A DNA stretch of 64,000 bases. Origin: Akkermansiaceae bacterium UBA7331. Lineage in GTDB: Bacteria > Verrucomicrobiota > Verrucomicrobiia > Verrucomicrobiales > Akkermansiaceae. The stretch covers positions 35,295 through 99,294 of the forward strand of contig DKPP01000010.1 of NCBI GenBank assembly GCA_002471255.1, written 5' to 3'. The notes under the pieces were generated by a model. It made no database searches. It saw nothing but the letters and a program-made list of their open reading frames with translations, and was not told the DNA's origin. The stretch's first letter is position 1; each line of letters starts with the position of its first letter. This document shows, in pieces, positions 8,360 to 17,500 of this stretch. The translations under genes and the position numbers were made by a program.

Positions 8360-8543
8360 TAAATGAAACCTTTCTAGTTCCTAGAGTTATTGCATCAATT
8401 ATGAGTGATGTAACACTATGATCTGCCTGTAATATGCAATTGGTAAGAATGTCTTGCCAATGTGCCTGTTTATTGAAAGGCAGTCTTCTAATGCCCTTAC
8501 TATGTGCTTCTCTTTTAATGTATACTGCTGGAGTTAAGTTCAT
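8349..8543 (-). CDS. Small ORF coupled to the HpaII-like gene
   Basis: 64 residues, basic, no membrane segment or recognised motif. An in-frame stop four codons upstream of the ATG shows that it is not the tail of a longer frame. Its stop overlaps the start of the restriction gene. It could be a small regulator or accessory protein of the restriction unit, or a chance ORF. It does not look like a controller (HTH) protein, Vsr nuclease or methyltransferase piece that I can recognise. Positions 8544-8815 upstream are AT-rich and I see no gene there; a promoter may lie in this stretch. Confidence 0.4.
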   Translation of the reverse strand: MNLTPAVYIKREAHSKGIRRLPFNKQAHWQDILTNCILQADHSVTSLIIDAITLGTRKVSFNAC

Positions 8544-8815
8544 TGCTCTGTATTAATAATTAAATTGCATTCCGTTTTCATGAATTTATACAATATAACA
8601 TCTAAATATAATTTCAACCTCGAGTCTTATATAAAAAACTATTTTTTTAATCTCGCTAAACTGAAATTTCCGATGAGGTCTAATTAAAATCACAAATGAA
8701 GAAAATAGATTATATATGCTTTCGTGTTCGATTTGTGAGAAATCTTATTGCCGTCTATATTTCGTGATGAAAAGTCTTTATAGTTTGTAGTTCTATTCTG
8801 AAATTTGATGTACGT

Positions 8816-9885
8816 AATATTCCAAATTTTGATTTGAAAAAAAGCGAATTAAATAGCAAGTGTAATTTTTAGCTCAAGGTGTATTACTTCCAAAGGTGTT
8901 TCCTGCCTAAACAATTTCTATGTCGATTATCAAGCAACTCTGTTATTATATTGAAATGGCTTTGAAAAATCAAAGATAAATCGGTTTTTTTAGGTATAAA
9001 ACGTCTTACTAATCCGTTGACTTGTTCCACCGAGCCTTTTTCCCAACTACTATAAGGATGGGTAAAAAAGGATAAGCATTTAAGCTTTTTATTCGTTCTT
9101 TCATGATATGCGTTTTCTTTACCGTTGTCATAAGTTATTGTCTTAATGAGATCTAGTACTGAAAAAAGCTTCCAACTTGACACAAGAGCGTTATGCATTT
9201 TCTGAGCTGTGCAAGAGTTTAATTTTCTTAATTGAACAAATCTTGTCTTGCGATCAATAGATGTACAGATGCAATGCTTAGATTGTCGGCAAACAATAGT
9301 ATCGGCTTCAATATGTCCAATATTCGCTCTTGTTTCAGCTTCTATTGGTCGTTGTTTGATAGATGTTTGCTTTCTGATTCGTCCTCGGCAATCTGTTGAA
9401 GATCTGCGTTTTTTTCGTTTCTGATGGAATCGTGGAAGATATTTAATCAGGTGCCTTGCTTGCCCATATATCCACATATAGATCGATTCGTGGCTGATAA
9501 CACAACGTTTTAATAAGGATTTAAGACGACCTGCTATAGCCTCCGGAGTCCAAAAATATTCTATAAGGCCTTCAACATAAAGACGTAATCTTTTGTTTTT
9601 ATCAAGCTTAAATCCTTTCTTTGCTCTAGTCTTTTTATAAGCATGGGCATTGGCTATCAATGCGCTGTATGTATCAGGCGTCATACCATGGCGTCGGATC
9701 TCTCTGGAAATAGTTGATTTATTACGTTCTAAAAAGCGTGTGATATAAGAAATACTATGAGATGATGAAGAGGAATCATGGTATCATCGCGTTGAGCGCT
9801 CCTTAAATGGGAATAGCTATTTTTAGCAGTATCTGTATAATGTATCACGGAAGCTGTGTTTCTATTTTTGATTTGGAACATCTTT
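8816..9885 (-). mobile_element. Defective IS30-family insertion sequence
   Basis: About 1.07 kb. Candidate imperfect terminal inverted repeats share a TTCCAAAT core (plus-strand 8819-8827 and, inverted, 9873-9880). The size fits IS30 elements. The ends are approximate because the repeats are diverged. A second, truncated copy in inverted orientation lies at 12240-12980. Confidence 0.6.
8849..9830 (-). pseudogene. IS30-family transposase with two frame breaks
   Basis: The main frame (from ATG 9684, 266 codons) carries the IS30 DDE domain: GHIEADT (first Asp), ITYDNGKE (second Asp) and SSWEKGSVEQVNGLVRRF with the Glu. Upstream, in the same frame but without a start, is the helix-turn-helix segment SISYITRFLERNKSTISREI. 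The expected N-terminal LSAQRDD precedes it in a different frame. At the C-terminus the frame ends LGRKHLWK, whereas the family-like TPLEV continuation to a stop at 8849-8851 is in another frame. IS30 transposases normally have about 320-380 residues. It is probably inactive unless frameshifting occurs. Confidence 0.75.
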
Positions 9886-10225
9886 GAATATGTGACGTAA
9901 TCGCTTCCTGTTTTGTCTATCGTTGCACTTGTTATTTGAAGTTGGGCATTGCTTTGAAAGATTAATTAGTTGTATTGTTTTGTCATATAAACGATTATAT
10001 TATTTCTAACGTTTTATGATCAATCAATGTATCAATATTTTTCAAAAGCTTCTTTTTCCATGTTATAATCTGAACCGAAATATCCCATATTCGCGTGTTA
10101 TTTCGTTGACTGTTCTAGGCAACTTGGCTTTAATCAAACTATCGTATTTGCTTCTGAATTATTTTTAAAATTTTCAGTATTCCAGCTTATTATTACAATA
10201 TTTCTTATTTTCAAGTATTTGAAAA
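9886..10225. other. AT-rich spacer with no gene seen
   Basis: 340 bp between the IS30 copy and the end of the OLD-like gene. It is very AT-rich, with stops in all frames and no clear hairpin terminator or RNA gene. It may hold the 3' untranslated region of the nuclease gene. Confidence 0.5.
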
Positions 10226-11983
10226 TTAATCAATAGTTATATTCAATATTTTATATAAAATATCCTTAATTGTATTATAATTATTCGAAAGTTTTTTACT
10301 CCAATTGGTGACAAATATCTTTTGAATATTAAATATATCATCGGATGTTAATGTAGTCGAAATAAGTGAGGCGGCCAACTTATTAAATTTTTCTTTGAAG
10401 TCTTCGCTATCATCAATTTCTGATGAATCATCACAACAAGATATTTGTTTTGCGTATTCATCGTCCCAAATAATTTCTTCTGGGATATTGCATGGTAAAA
10501 AGAAACAATTATCTTCAAAAAACTCTATACAATTTTTATATCTCTTTAGCGTAGTTTCTACAGTCTCGTTGCTATTTCTAACAATAATTTTTTTTGGATC
10601 TATTTTAAGGATATTTTCTAAATGGTTTTGCAGTTTTTCAATGGACTGGCTTTCATTAAAAGAAAATGTATTGAATTTCTGGAAATCGCCAGGGTTTTGA
10701 TCTCCATCAAAAATTATAAATTTATTAAAATCCTCTAAAGCAGAATAACTTCCAATGGATTTTTTGATTGAAGATTCTCCGCCTGGATGAATAATTACAT
10801 TAATTTGATTTTGTAAATTTAATTTGTTAGCAACATGTTGTATGATAAGTTTTCCTAACCTATCTTCAACAACAATAGTTTTTTTGTTTTCAATGTCTTT
10901 TCCTATGGCTAAAAATGCGGCAGATTGATGACATTTATTAATTATTTCTATTTTTTCGTCAGAAGTTTCATTAAATATTTTAATTGCATTGTCAGGAAGG
11001 CCTAATACAAATTCAGGAGAATGAGAAGAAATAATTATTTGTAACTTTTTAGATAGGCAAATGCTTTTAAGATGGTCGAATAATTTTTTTTGTGCTCCTG
11101 GATGTAAGCATACTTCAGGCTCATCTAATAAAACCAAAGTGCTATTTTGTATCTTATGTAATTTATGAATTAAAATAGCAATTGCGGTTTCTCCACTGCC
11201 TGCAAATGCCTCGGAGTAATGTAATTTATTTGTTTTCAGGATTACAGATTTGGACCAAATTTTAAAAAATTTGTGACGGATAATTTTCCCAGATATGTAT
11301 TTCTTTTCAAGAATCTCAGAAATAATATTAAGTTCTATAGGCGTTAAATCGACAGGTTTTTCTACTTGTGGAACGCCTTTAACTTTATACATAATATTTT
11401 TATTAAGAGAATTAAATAATTTTTTTGATTTTTTTCTTAAATAGTTATTTTCTTCTTTTACTGTTTTATTTTTAATAAAATATTTATAAACATCAAATGC
11501 TGATAAAATGGAATGAAAATCGATGTAAGTACATGGCATTTTAATCTGTTTTGTTCGTTTTGTGTCACCCATGCCGTATTTTTTTACGGGTTTTGCTGTT
11601 TCCCAATAATCTAGTGTGTCTTTTCTTGGCGCTCTCTGGATTAAAACTTCCTTAGGCTGGGTGTTTCTTTTAGATGCATAGGCATATATTAAGCAATTTC
11701 GTTGATTATTGGAATCGACTATCGGATCCATTTCCGTGGAAAACCAATGATCTCCTATGTTAAAACTCTCTGGACAACCATATAATGCTTTTAAAATAGA
11801 GCTTTTACCTGTGCCGTTTTTCCCTACTAAGACGGTAATAGGGAAATCAAAGGTTATTTTAGTGTCTTGGGTAAAGTTTTTATATTTAGGAAACCTGATG
11901 TAGTCTATATATTTAATAAATTTATTATTTTTTTTGTTTTTTAATATTAGATTTACATAATTTTGTTTTGTTGGTTTCGTCAT
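10226..11983 (-). CDS. OLD-like AAA ATPase with TOPRIM nuclease domain
   Basis: 585 residues. The N-terminal ABC-type ATPase has a P-loop GKNGTGKSS at 54-62, a GSGE signature at 262-265, Walker B LLDEPE at 285-290 and a switch histidine in SSHSPEF (319-325). The C-terminal TOPRIM domain has VVED at 371-374, a Gly-rich HPGGES turn and IFDGDQ at 424-429. This architecture matches OLD (overcoming lysogenization defect) nucleases, which act in phage defence, some alone and some with a partner (Gabija, PARIS, retron-linked). No UvrD helicase, HNH partner or reverse transcriptase is adjacent, so it may act alone. The gene is extremely AT-rich, suggesting acquisition. Defence function is inferred. 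Confidence 0.75.
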   Translation of the reverse strand: MTKPTKQNYVNLILKNKKNNKFIKYIDYIRFPKYKNFTQDTKITFDFPITVLVGKNGTGKSSILKALYGCPESFNIGDHWFSTEMDPIVDSNNQRNCLIYAYASKRNTQPKEVLIQRAPRKDTLDYWETAKPVKKYGMGDTKRTKQIKMPCTYIDFHSILSAFDVYKYFIKNKTVKEENNYLRKKSKKLFNSLNKNIMYKVKGVPQVEKPVDLTPIELNIISEILEKKYISGKIIRHKFFKIWSKSVILKTNKLHYSEAFAGSGETAIAILIHKLHKIQNSTLVLLDEPEVCLHPGAQKKLFDHLKSICLSKKLQIIISSHSPEFVLGLPDNAIKIFNETSDEKIEIINKCHQSAAFLAIGKDIENKKTIVVEDRLGKLIIQHVANKLNLQNQINVIIHPGGESSIKKSIGSYSALEDFNKFIIFDGDQNPGDFQKFNTFSFNESQSIEKLQNHLENILKIDPKKIIVRNSNETVETTLKRYKNCIEFFEDNCFFLPCNIPEEIIWDDEYAKQISCCDDSSEIDDSEDFKEKFNKLAASLISTTLTSDDIFNIQKIFVTNWSKKLSNNYNTIKDILYKILNITID

Positions 11984-12180
11984 TCAATGTATATATTTAA
12001 TTTTAATATTATTATTTTATTGTAAATGTATAATTCATATACATACGAAATATTATAATAATGTTAAAAATTAATGCAATGATTAAATAGTGTAAGCATT
12101 ACTAAAATTATTGACGTTATCTTAACTTTTTGTGAAATTTACATCTATTGCTCATTCAAATACAACGATAGACAAAATAG

Positions 12181-12212
12181 GAAGACTGAAGTCAATCACG
12201 ACTTCAGGCTTC
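12181..12212. other. Stable hairpin between the OLD-like gene and the IS30 remnant
   Basis: Thirteen-bp arms with one mismatch (GAAGACTGAAGTC, loop AATCAC, then its near-complement). There is no adjacent T-run on either strand, so it is not a classical terminator. It lies 198 bp upstream of the nuclease start and could be a regulatory or boundary structure. Confidence 0.4.
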
Positions 12213-12239
12213 CTTAAAAGCGGTTGCGGCACTATATTC

Positions 12240-12980
12240 AAAGGTGTTCTAATCCAAAAATAGAAACACCGTTTCAATAAAACATTATACAGATACTGCT
12301 AAAAATAGCTACTCCCTTTTAAGCGGTGCTCAACGCGATGATACCATGATTCCTCTTCATCATCTCATAGTATTTCTTATATCGCACGCTTCTTAGGACG
12401 TAATAAATCAACTATTTCCCAAGAGATCCGACCCCATGACATCGCATCTGATACAACAGCACATTGATAGCTAGATCTCAAGCCTATCGACAAGATAGAG
12501 CAAAGAAAGGATTTAAGCTAAATAGAAATGAATGCTGCGCATTTATGTTGAATGTCTTATAAAATGGTTTATGGCTTCTAAATTTATAGCAGGTCGTCTT
12601 AAATCCATATTAACGTTGTGTAATCAGTCACGAGCTAATCTATATGTGGATATATGAGCAGGCATGATATCCTATAAATATCTTCTGCGATTCCATCAGA
12701 AACGATTCAGCCGCAGATCCTCAATAGATCTCCGAGGACGAATCAAAAACTAGACATCTATCTAACAGTGACTAATAGAAGTTAAAGCAAAAGCAGATAT
12801 TGCGCATATTGAGGCTGACCCTATTGAGTGTTGACAATCTAAGTATTGCATCTGTACATCTATTGCCCACAAGACAAGATTTGTTCAATTAAGAAAATTA
12901 TACTCTTGCACAGCTCAAACAATGCATAACGACCTCGTGACAAATTGAAAGCTATTTTCAGTCTTAACTCTCATCAAGAC
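12240..12980 (+). mobile_element. Truncated IS30 remnant, inverted relative to the 8.8-9.9 kb copy
   Basis: Aligns with the other IS30 copy from its left end (TAGAAACAC near 12271) through the HTH (ISYIARFLGRNKSTIS) and into the DDE domain, with many substitutions, indels and stops. Similarity ends at CTCATCAAGACA, where the DUF3820 repeat copy begins. The 3' third of the element is missing. It carries the same N-terminal frame break as the other copy. Confidence 0.8.
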
Positions 12981-13097
12981 ACATCCTTTTGGGGGAAAGG
13001 CTGCCGGACCATATTTACCAAATGGGATATGAATGGAAGCGATTTCCGCAAGTAATGCTTTGAGGTCATTGGCTGTCGGTATGGGTGCATCTTGCAT
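12972..13097 (-). pseudogene. 3'-truncated DUF3820 copy
   Basis: The first 41-42 codons match the intact DUF3820 gene (start at ATG 13097, IPFGKYGPAAFPPKGCVLM). The frame then reads into IS30-derived sequence and stops at 12915 after 60 codons. The conserved YLSWF...GKLG half is missing, so no functional product is expected. Confidence 0.85.
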
Positions 13098-13491
13098 AAT
13101 TGATGAATGTAGAATAATTATTCGGAAGATTGCGGTGGATAGGTAATTAGCAATTTTGTGCCGTCAATATACAATTTAAATTGCCCTTTTTCTACCTTAC
13201 AAAGAATATGCCAATGCACGCAACCACTAAATAAAGGGCGAATATACGCAGCATTGTCTTCTTGATCAAAGGAATAAACGCTGTAGTACGAGTTAGCTCT
13301 TCCTGATGAATAAGTGTAAAAGAGGCTATCATTGATCCAACCTACATGCTTTGCTAATTGATTTTGATAAATCATTCCCTCAAGATTTATCTGTTTACTT
13401 AGGAAACTCCCATCCGGCTTTTTAAAATCGATTTGATAATAACCGGAACCTTCGTCAGAGCCCATCGCTTTAGTCTCATTTGTAGTTTTTA
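12972..13491. repeat. Long direct repeat, right copy (about 520 bp)
   Basis: Same-orientation partner of 6505-7022. It is continuous with host sequence on its high side (the intact secreted gene) and joins the IS30 remnant on its low side. The junction falls in CATCAAGAC, nine bases present both in the IS30 sequence and in the DUF3820 gene. Confidence 0.9.
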
Positions 13492-13645
13492 GGGCAATTT
13501 GAAGATCTTTTTTAGCAATTTCTGATTCCGCGATAATATTCGGAGTTTGACCTTGTTGAATAAGGTCACTCGACCAGAGAGGTTGTATTGCTAAAAACAA
13601 TGTGCATAGAGTAACAATGTGAATTCTGAAAATTTTGCTGTTCAT
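13118..13645 (-). CDS. Secreted protein of unknown function (intact copy)
   Basis: 175 residues with a good signal peptide (basic start, IHIVTLCTLFLAIQPLWSS) and a mature domain of about 150 residues, predicted mostly beta (YYQIDFKKPDGSFLSKQ, SLFYTYSSGRANSYYSVYSF, HWHILCKVEKGQFKLYIDG). Two cysteines, in GCVHWHILC, could be disulphide-linked or heme-like spaced but do not form a CxxCH motif. I do not recognise a family. It precedes DUF3820 and comM in the ancestral order, and its C-terminal part is duplicated at 6651-7022. Confidence 0.65.
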   Translation of the reverse strand: MNSKIFRIHIVTLCTLFLAIQPLWSSDLIQQGQTPNIIAESEIAKKDLQIALKTTNETKAMGSDEGSGYYQIDFKKPDGSFLSKQINLEGMIYQNQLAKHVGWINDSLFYTYSSGRANSYYSVYSFDQEDNAAYIRPLFSGCVHWHILCKVEKGQFKLYIDGTKLLITYPPQSSE

Positions 13646-13701
13646 ATTGTGAATGTGTTAGTGCTTTGCTTAATAACCTGGCGTAAATTGATCACTCTTT
13701 T

Positions 13702-14418
13702 TTACAAACCGCCTATATCGCGAATGGAGCTAAGCCACCGGTGAATAGCTTTGGCGCATTCATTAGGATCATCGATAATGATACGGTGCCCCACGTTATT
13801 TAAAGCAATGGTATCGCCTTTTAATAGGGAATCCATATATTGGGTGAACTTTAAATCATTTTGTCCGGTAATCCATAATTGAGGGCAAGGGATTTGGGCT
13901 AGTGGTTCTCTCAGATCTTCCTGTTTGCCCACCGACCATTCCATGAATCCTCTGGCTATAGCCTTTTTCCATGATTTTAACGTGTTTCGATCGCGTTTGG
14001 TGGGGCTTTGTAAGACTTCTTGTGAATCCCATTCTTGAAGGAAGTCCGACCAAGGTAAATTAAGGCATTTGACGGCCCATTGGGTGTCTATTTCTCGTCT
14101 TTTCGCTCGCTCCTGTTCATTAGAAAGCCCGGGGTTAGAGCTGATAAAGATAGCGGCTTTCCATAATGGGGGGTAGGCAAGCAAGGCTTGCATAGCGAGT
14201 CTGCCACCTAGTGAGTAGCCACAGATGATGGGATGTTTATCTTGCGCTCCAATCTCCGAGCAAAGGATTTTACCCATTTCATGAAGAGACTTGGGGCAAC
14301 ATTCCAGATGTTTCCATAAGTTAATGGTGCGACATTTGTGACCTTGACTTTCAAGGCCGGTGATGACCGGTTCCCAGTCATGAATATCGCCTAAATTACC
14401 ATGTAGTAGCCAAATCAT
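13702..14418 (-). CDS. menH: MenH-like alpha/beta hydrolase (SHCHC synthase)
   Basis: 238 residues, the usual MenH length. MenH eliminates pyruvate from SEPHCHC in menaquinone synthesis. Seen here: LHGNLGD near residue 5, the nucleophile elbow GYSLGGRLAM (catalytic Ser about residue 69), the MenH-type SSNPGLSNEQERAKRREID block, an acidic ITGQND segment and the final His in NNVGHR. The GYSxGGRLA and NPGL...ER..RR combination favours MenH over generic hydrolases. No other men gene is in the window. It lies downstream of carB behind a terminator, so it is probably separately expressed. Confidence 0.75.
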   Translation of the reverse strand: MIWLLHGNLGDIHDWEPVITGLESQGHKCRTINLWKHLECCPKSLHEMGKILCSEIGAQDKHPIICGYSLGGRLAMQALLAYPPLWKAAIFISSNPGLSNEQERAKRREIDTQWAVKCLNLPWSDFLQEWDSQEVLQSPTKRDRNTLKSWKKAIARGFMEWSVGKQEDLREPLAQIPCPQLWITGQNDLKFTQYMDSLLKGDTIALNNVGHRIIIDDPNECAKAIHRWLSSIRDIGGL

Positions 14419-14468
14419 AGTATTATCTTACGATTTGACTCTGTGAGGTCAATATCGGGATAGAAAAA

Positions 14469-14498
14469 ACCGACGGTAATGTAAACACTACCGTCGGT
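14469..14498 (-). terminator. Intrinsic terminator of carB
   Basis: Perfect 10-bp arms (ACCGACGGTA and its complement) around a 10-nt loop, followed on the minus strand by six Ts. It lies 22 bp after the carB stop. Confidence 0.85.
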
Positions 14499-14519
14499 TG
14501 TAAAGAATGTATTTGCCGA

Positions 14520-17500
14520 TTAGGCGTTATGGTATTCTTGTAAAGAACGTGGCTCAGTCTTACCGGCTTGAGCAGAGCGAATACCTTCAACAGTAGCCTT
14601 AGCTGCTGCGATTGTGGTCATGTAAGGAATCTTCTGCTGGATGGATTGCATGCGGATGAAGGAATCATCAATCATGCTAGCACGGTCAACCGGAGTATTG
14701 ATGATTAAGTCGATTTGCTTGTTCTTAATCATATCACCCAAGTTAGGACGACCTTCATGAAGTTTGGAAACAACTTCCGGATTGATACCTACGGATTGCA
14801 AGTGAGCTGCGGTACCTTCTGTGGATACGATAGCAAAACCTAAGCTCATCAAGTCGCGAACGATAGGTTCAATATACTTCTTATCACGATCGGAAACGGT
14901 GACCAATACCTTACCTGCTGTCGGAAGGATGCAACCTGCTGCTTCTTGTGCCTTGTAGTAAGCCATGCCGAAGTTATCAGCGATGCCCATTACTTCACCG
15001 GTAGCGCGCATTTCAGGTCCAAGTACAGGGTCGACTTCAGGGAACATATTGAATGGGAATACAGCTTCCTTCACACCAACGAATCGGCAAGGTTGCGGTT
15101 GTACGCCTAATTCCTTAAGAGTCTTGCCTAACATGATTTCGGTGGCATAGCGAGCCATAGAAATGTTGGTTACTTTGGAAACGATTGGCACGGTACGAGA
15201 GGCACGTGGGTTTGCTTCGATGATGTACACTTGGTCATCACAGATAGCGAACTGCACGTTAAGGATGCCCTTTACGTTGAAGTCTTTAGCAATAAGAGAT
15301 GCTTGTTCTTCGATGGTGCGGATATGCTTAGGATCGATTGTTACCGGTGGGATGGCACAAGCGGAGTCACCGGAGTGAATACCGGCAAGTTCGATGTGTT
15401 CCATAACGGTCGCAACGAAGGTGTCGGTTCCGTCTGCTAAAGCGTCCACTTCGGCTTCGATAGCGTTATCGAGGAAACGATCGATAAGCATTGGGTATTC
15501 AGGGCTTACCTGGATAGCTTCGATAGCATAGCGCTTGAGGTTTTCTTCATCATAGATGACTTCCATACCACGACCACCCAATACGAATGAAGGGCGAACC
15601 ATGACCGGATAACCGATCTTGTTGGCTAATTCTACAGCTTCTTCCAAAGATCTGCCTGTACCACTTTCCGGCTGGCGGATGCCAAGAGCGATCATGCGCT
15701 CACGGAAGTACTCGCGGTCTTCTGCCAAACGGATGCCTTCAGGCTGGGTGCCGAGGATCTTCACGCCTGCGTCTTTAAGAGCTTGGGCGATGTTTAATGG
15801 AGTTTGACCACCGAATTGAACGATAACACCTTCAGGTTTTTCCTTATCGTAAATGGTTAATACGTCTTCAACGGTAACAGGTTCAAAGTAAAGCTTGTTA
15901 GCGGTGTCGAAGTCGGTAGAAACCGTTTCAGGGTTACAGTTGATCATGATGGACTCATAACCTGCATCACGTAAAGTGAAAGCAGCGTGTACGCAAGTGT
16001 AGTCAAACTCAATACCTTGACCGATACGGTTTGGACCACCACCGATGATCATGATCTTCTTGTTGTCGCTTACCGGTACTTCATCAGCTGCACCGGAGTA
16101 GGTGGAGTAGTAGTACTCGGCATTTTCCACACCACTTACAGGTACCTTGTTATAGGTTGCAATGATGTTGTTTTCGATACGACGAGCACGAATTTCTCTT
16201 TCTTCTACCTTAAAGATCGGAGCGAGGTACTTATCGGAGAAACCTAAAACTTTTGCTTGTTTTAAGATTTCAACCGGCATGCTTTCCCAGTTGTATTGAT
16301 CAAGAGAAAGATCAAAGTCAGCCAATTCCTTCATTTCGTTGATGAAATAGGAAGAGATCTTGGTTAATTTGATGATTTCCTCTGCCGGGGTGCCACGAAG
16401 AAGTAATTCGTAGATTTGGAAGAAACGTTCGCTGTTACCGTAGGTAATCTTTTCACGAAGTTCCGGAGTAGGTGTTTCTTGTAATTTGGCAACACGACCT
16501 AAGCCGCTGCGACCGATTTCAAGAGAACGTACTGCCTTTTGGAAGGATTCTTTGAAGTTTTTGCCAATGCTCATTACTTCACCAACAGCCTTCATCTGAG
16601 TGCCCAATTTGTCAGCAGCTTTTGGGAACTTTTCAAATGCCCAACGTGCAAACTTGGTTACTACATAGTCACCGTATGGTTCGTATTTTTCCAATGATCC
16701 TTTGCGCCAGTATGGCAACTCATCCATCGTGATGCCGGAAGCAAGCTTTGTGGAAACGGAGGCAATTGGGAAACCTGTAGCCTTGGATGCCAAAGCGGAG
16801 GAACGAGAAGTACGAGGGTTGATTTCGATAACGATGATACGATCGTCTTCACGGTTGTGGGCAAACTGTACGTTTGTACCACCTGTTACACCAATGGCTT
16901 CCAAGATACGATAAGAGTAATCTTGTAAGAGGTCTTGAATCTTTTGAGAAACCGTCAACATTGGAGCTACACAGAAGCTATCACCGGTATGTACGCCCAT
17001 TGGGTCAACGTTTTCGATGAAACAAACAGTGATCTTTTGCCCCTTAGAGTCACGAACTACTTCCAATTCAAGTTCTTCCCAGCCGAGTACGCATTCTTCA
17101 ACCAAAACTTGGTTGATCAATGATGCGGCAATACCTCTAGGAACAATTTCACGAAGTTCTTCTACGTTATAAACGATACCGCCGCCTGTGCCACCCATGG
17201 TGTAGGCAGGGCGTAAAACTACCGGATAACCTAATTCGTTAGCAATCTTTTCAGCTTCTTCTACGGTGTAAATAGGTTCGGAACGAGCTACCGGTACGCC
17301 GATTTTGGTCATCGTTTCTTTGAAGATGATGCGGTCTTCACCACGAGCGATAGCGTCAAGGTCTACACCGATTACTTCTACACCATTTTTAGCGAGAATG
17401 CCTTCTTCATGAAGCTTGGAAGCCAAGTTAAGGGCAGTCTGACCACCTAAGTTTGGCAATAATGCATCTGGTTTTTCCTTCTCGATGACAGCTGTGATGC

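Larger units (their letters stand above)
7023..12971. mobile_element. AT-rich defence-like island flanked by a long target duplication
   Basis: About 5.95 kb between the two copies of the 518-bp repeat. It contains a HpaII-like restriction endonuclease, a small coupled ORF, a defective IS30 element, an OLD-like nuclease gene and an inverted IS30 remnant. Base composition is far more AT-rich than the flanking DUF3820, comM and menH genes. Removing the island plus one repeat copy would restore a simple secreted gene - DUF3820 - comM order, which is strong evidence for insertion. Positions 7023-7240 hold no convincing gene. Confidence 0.8.

Noticed and set aside
10395..10700. 101-codon plus-strand ORF opposite the OLD-like gene
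   Set aside because: Ser/Phe-rich shadow of an AT-rich coding strand; contained within the convincing nuclease gene.
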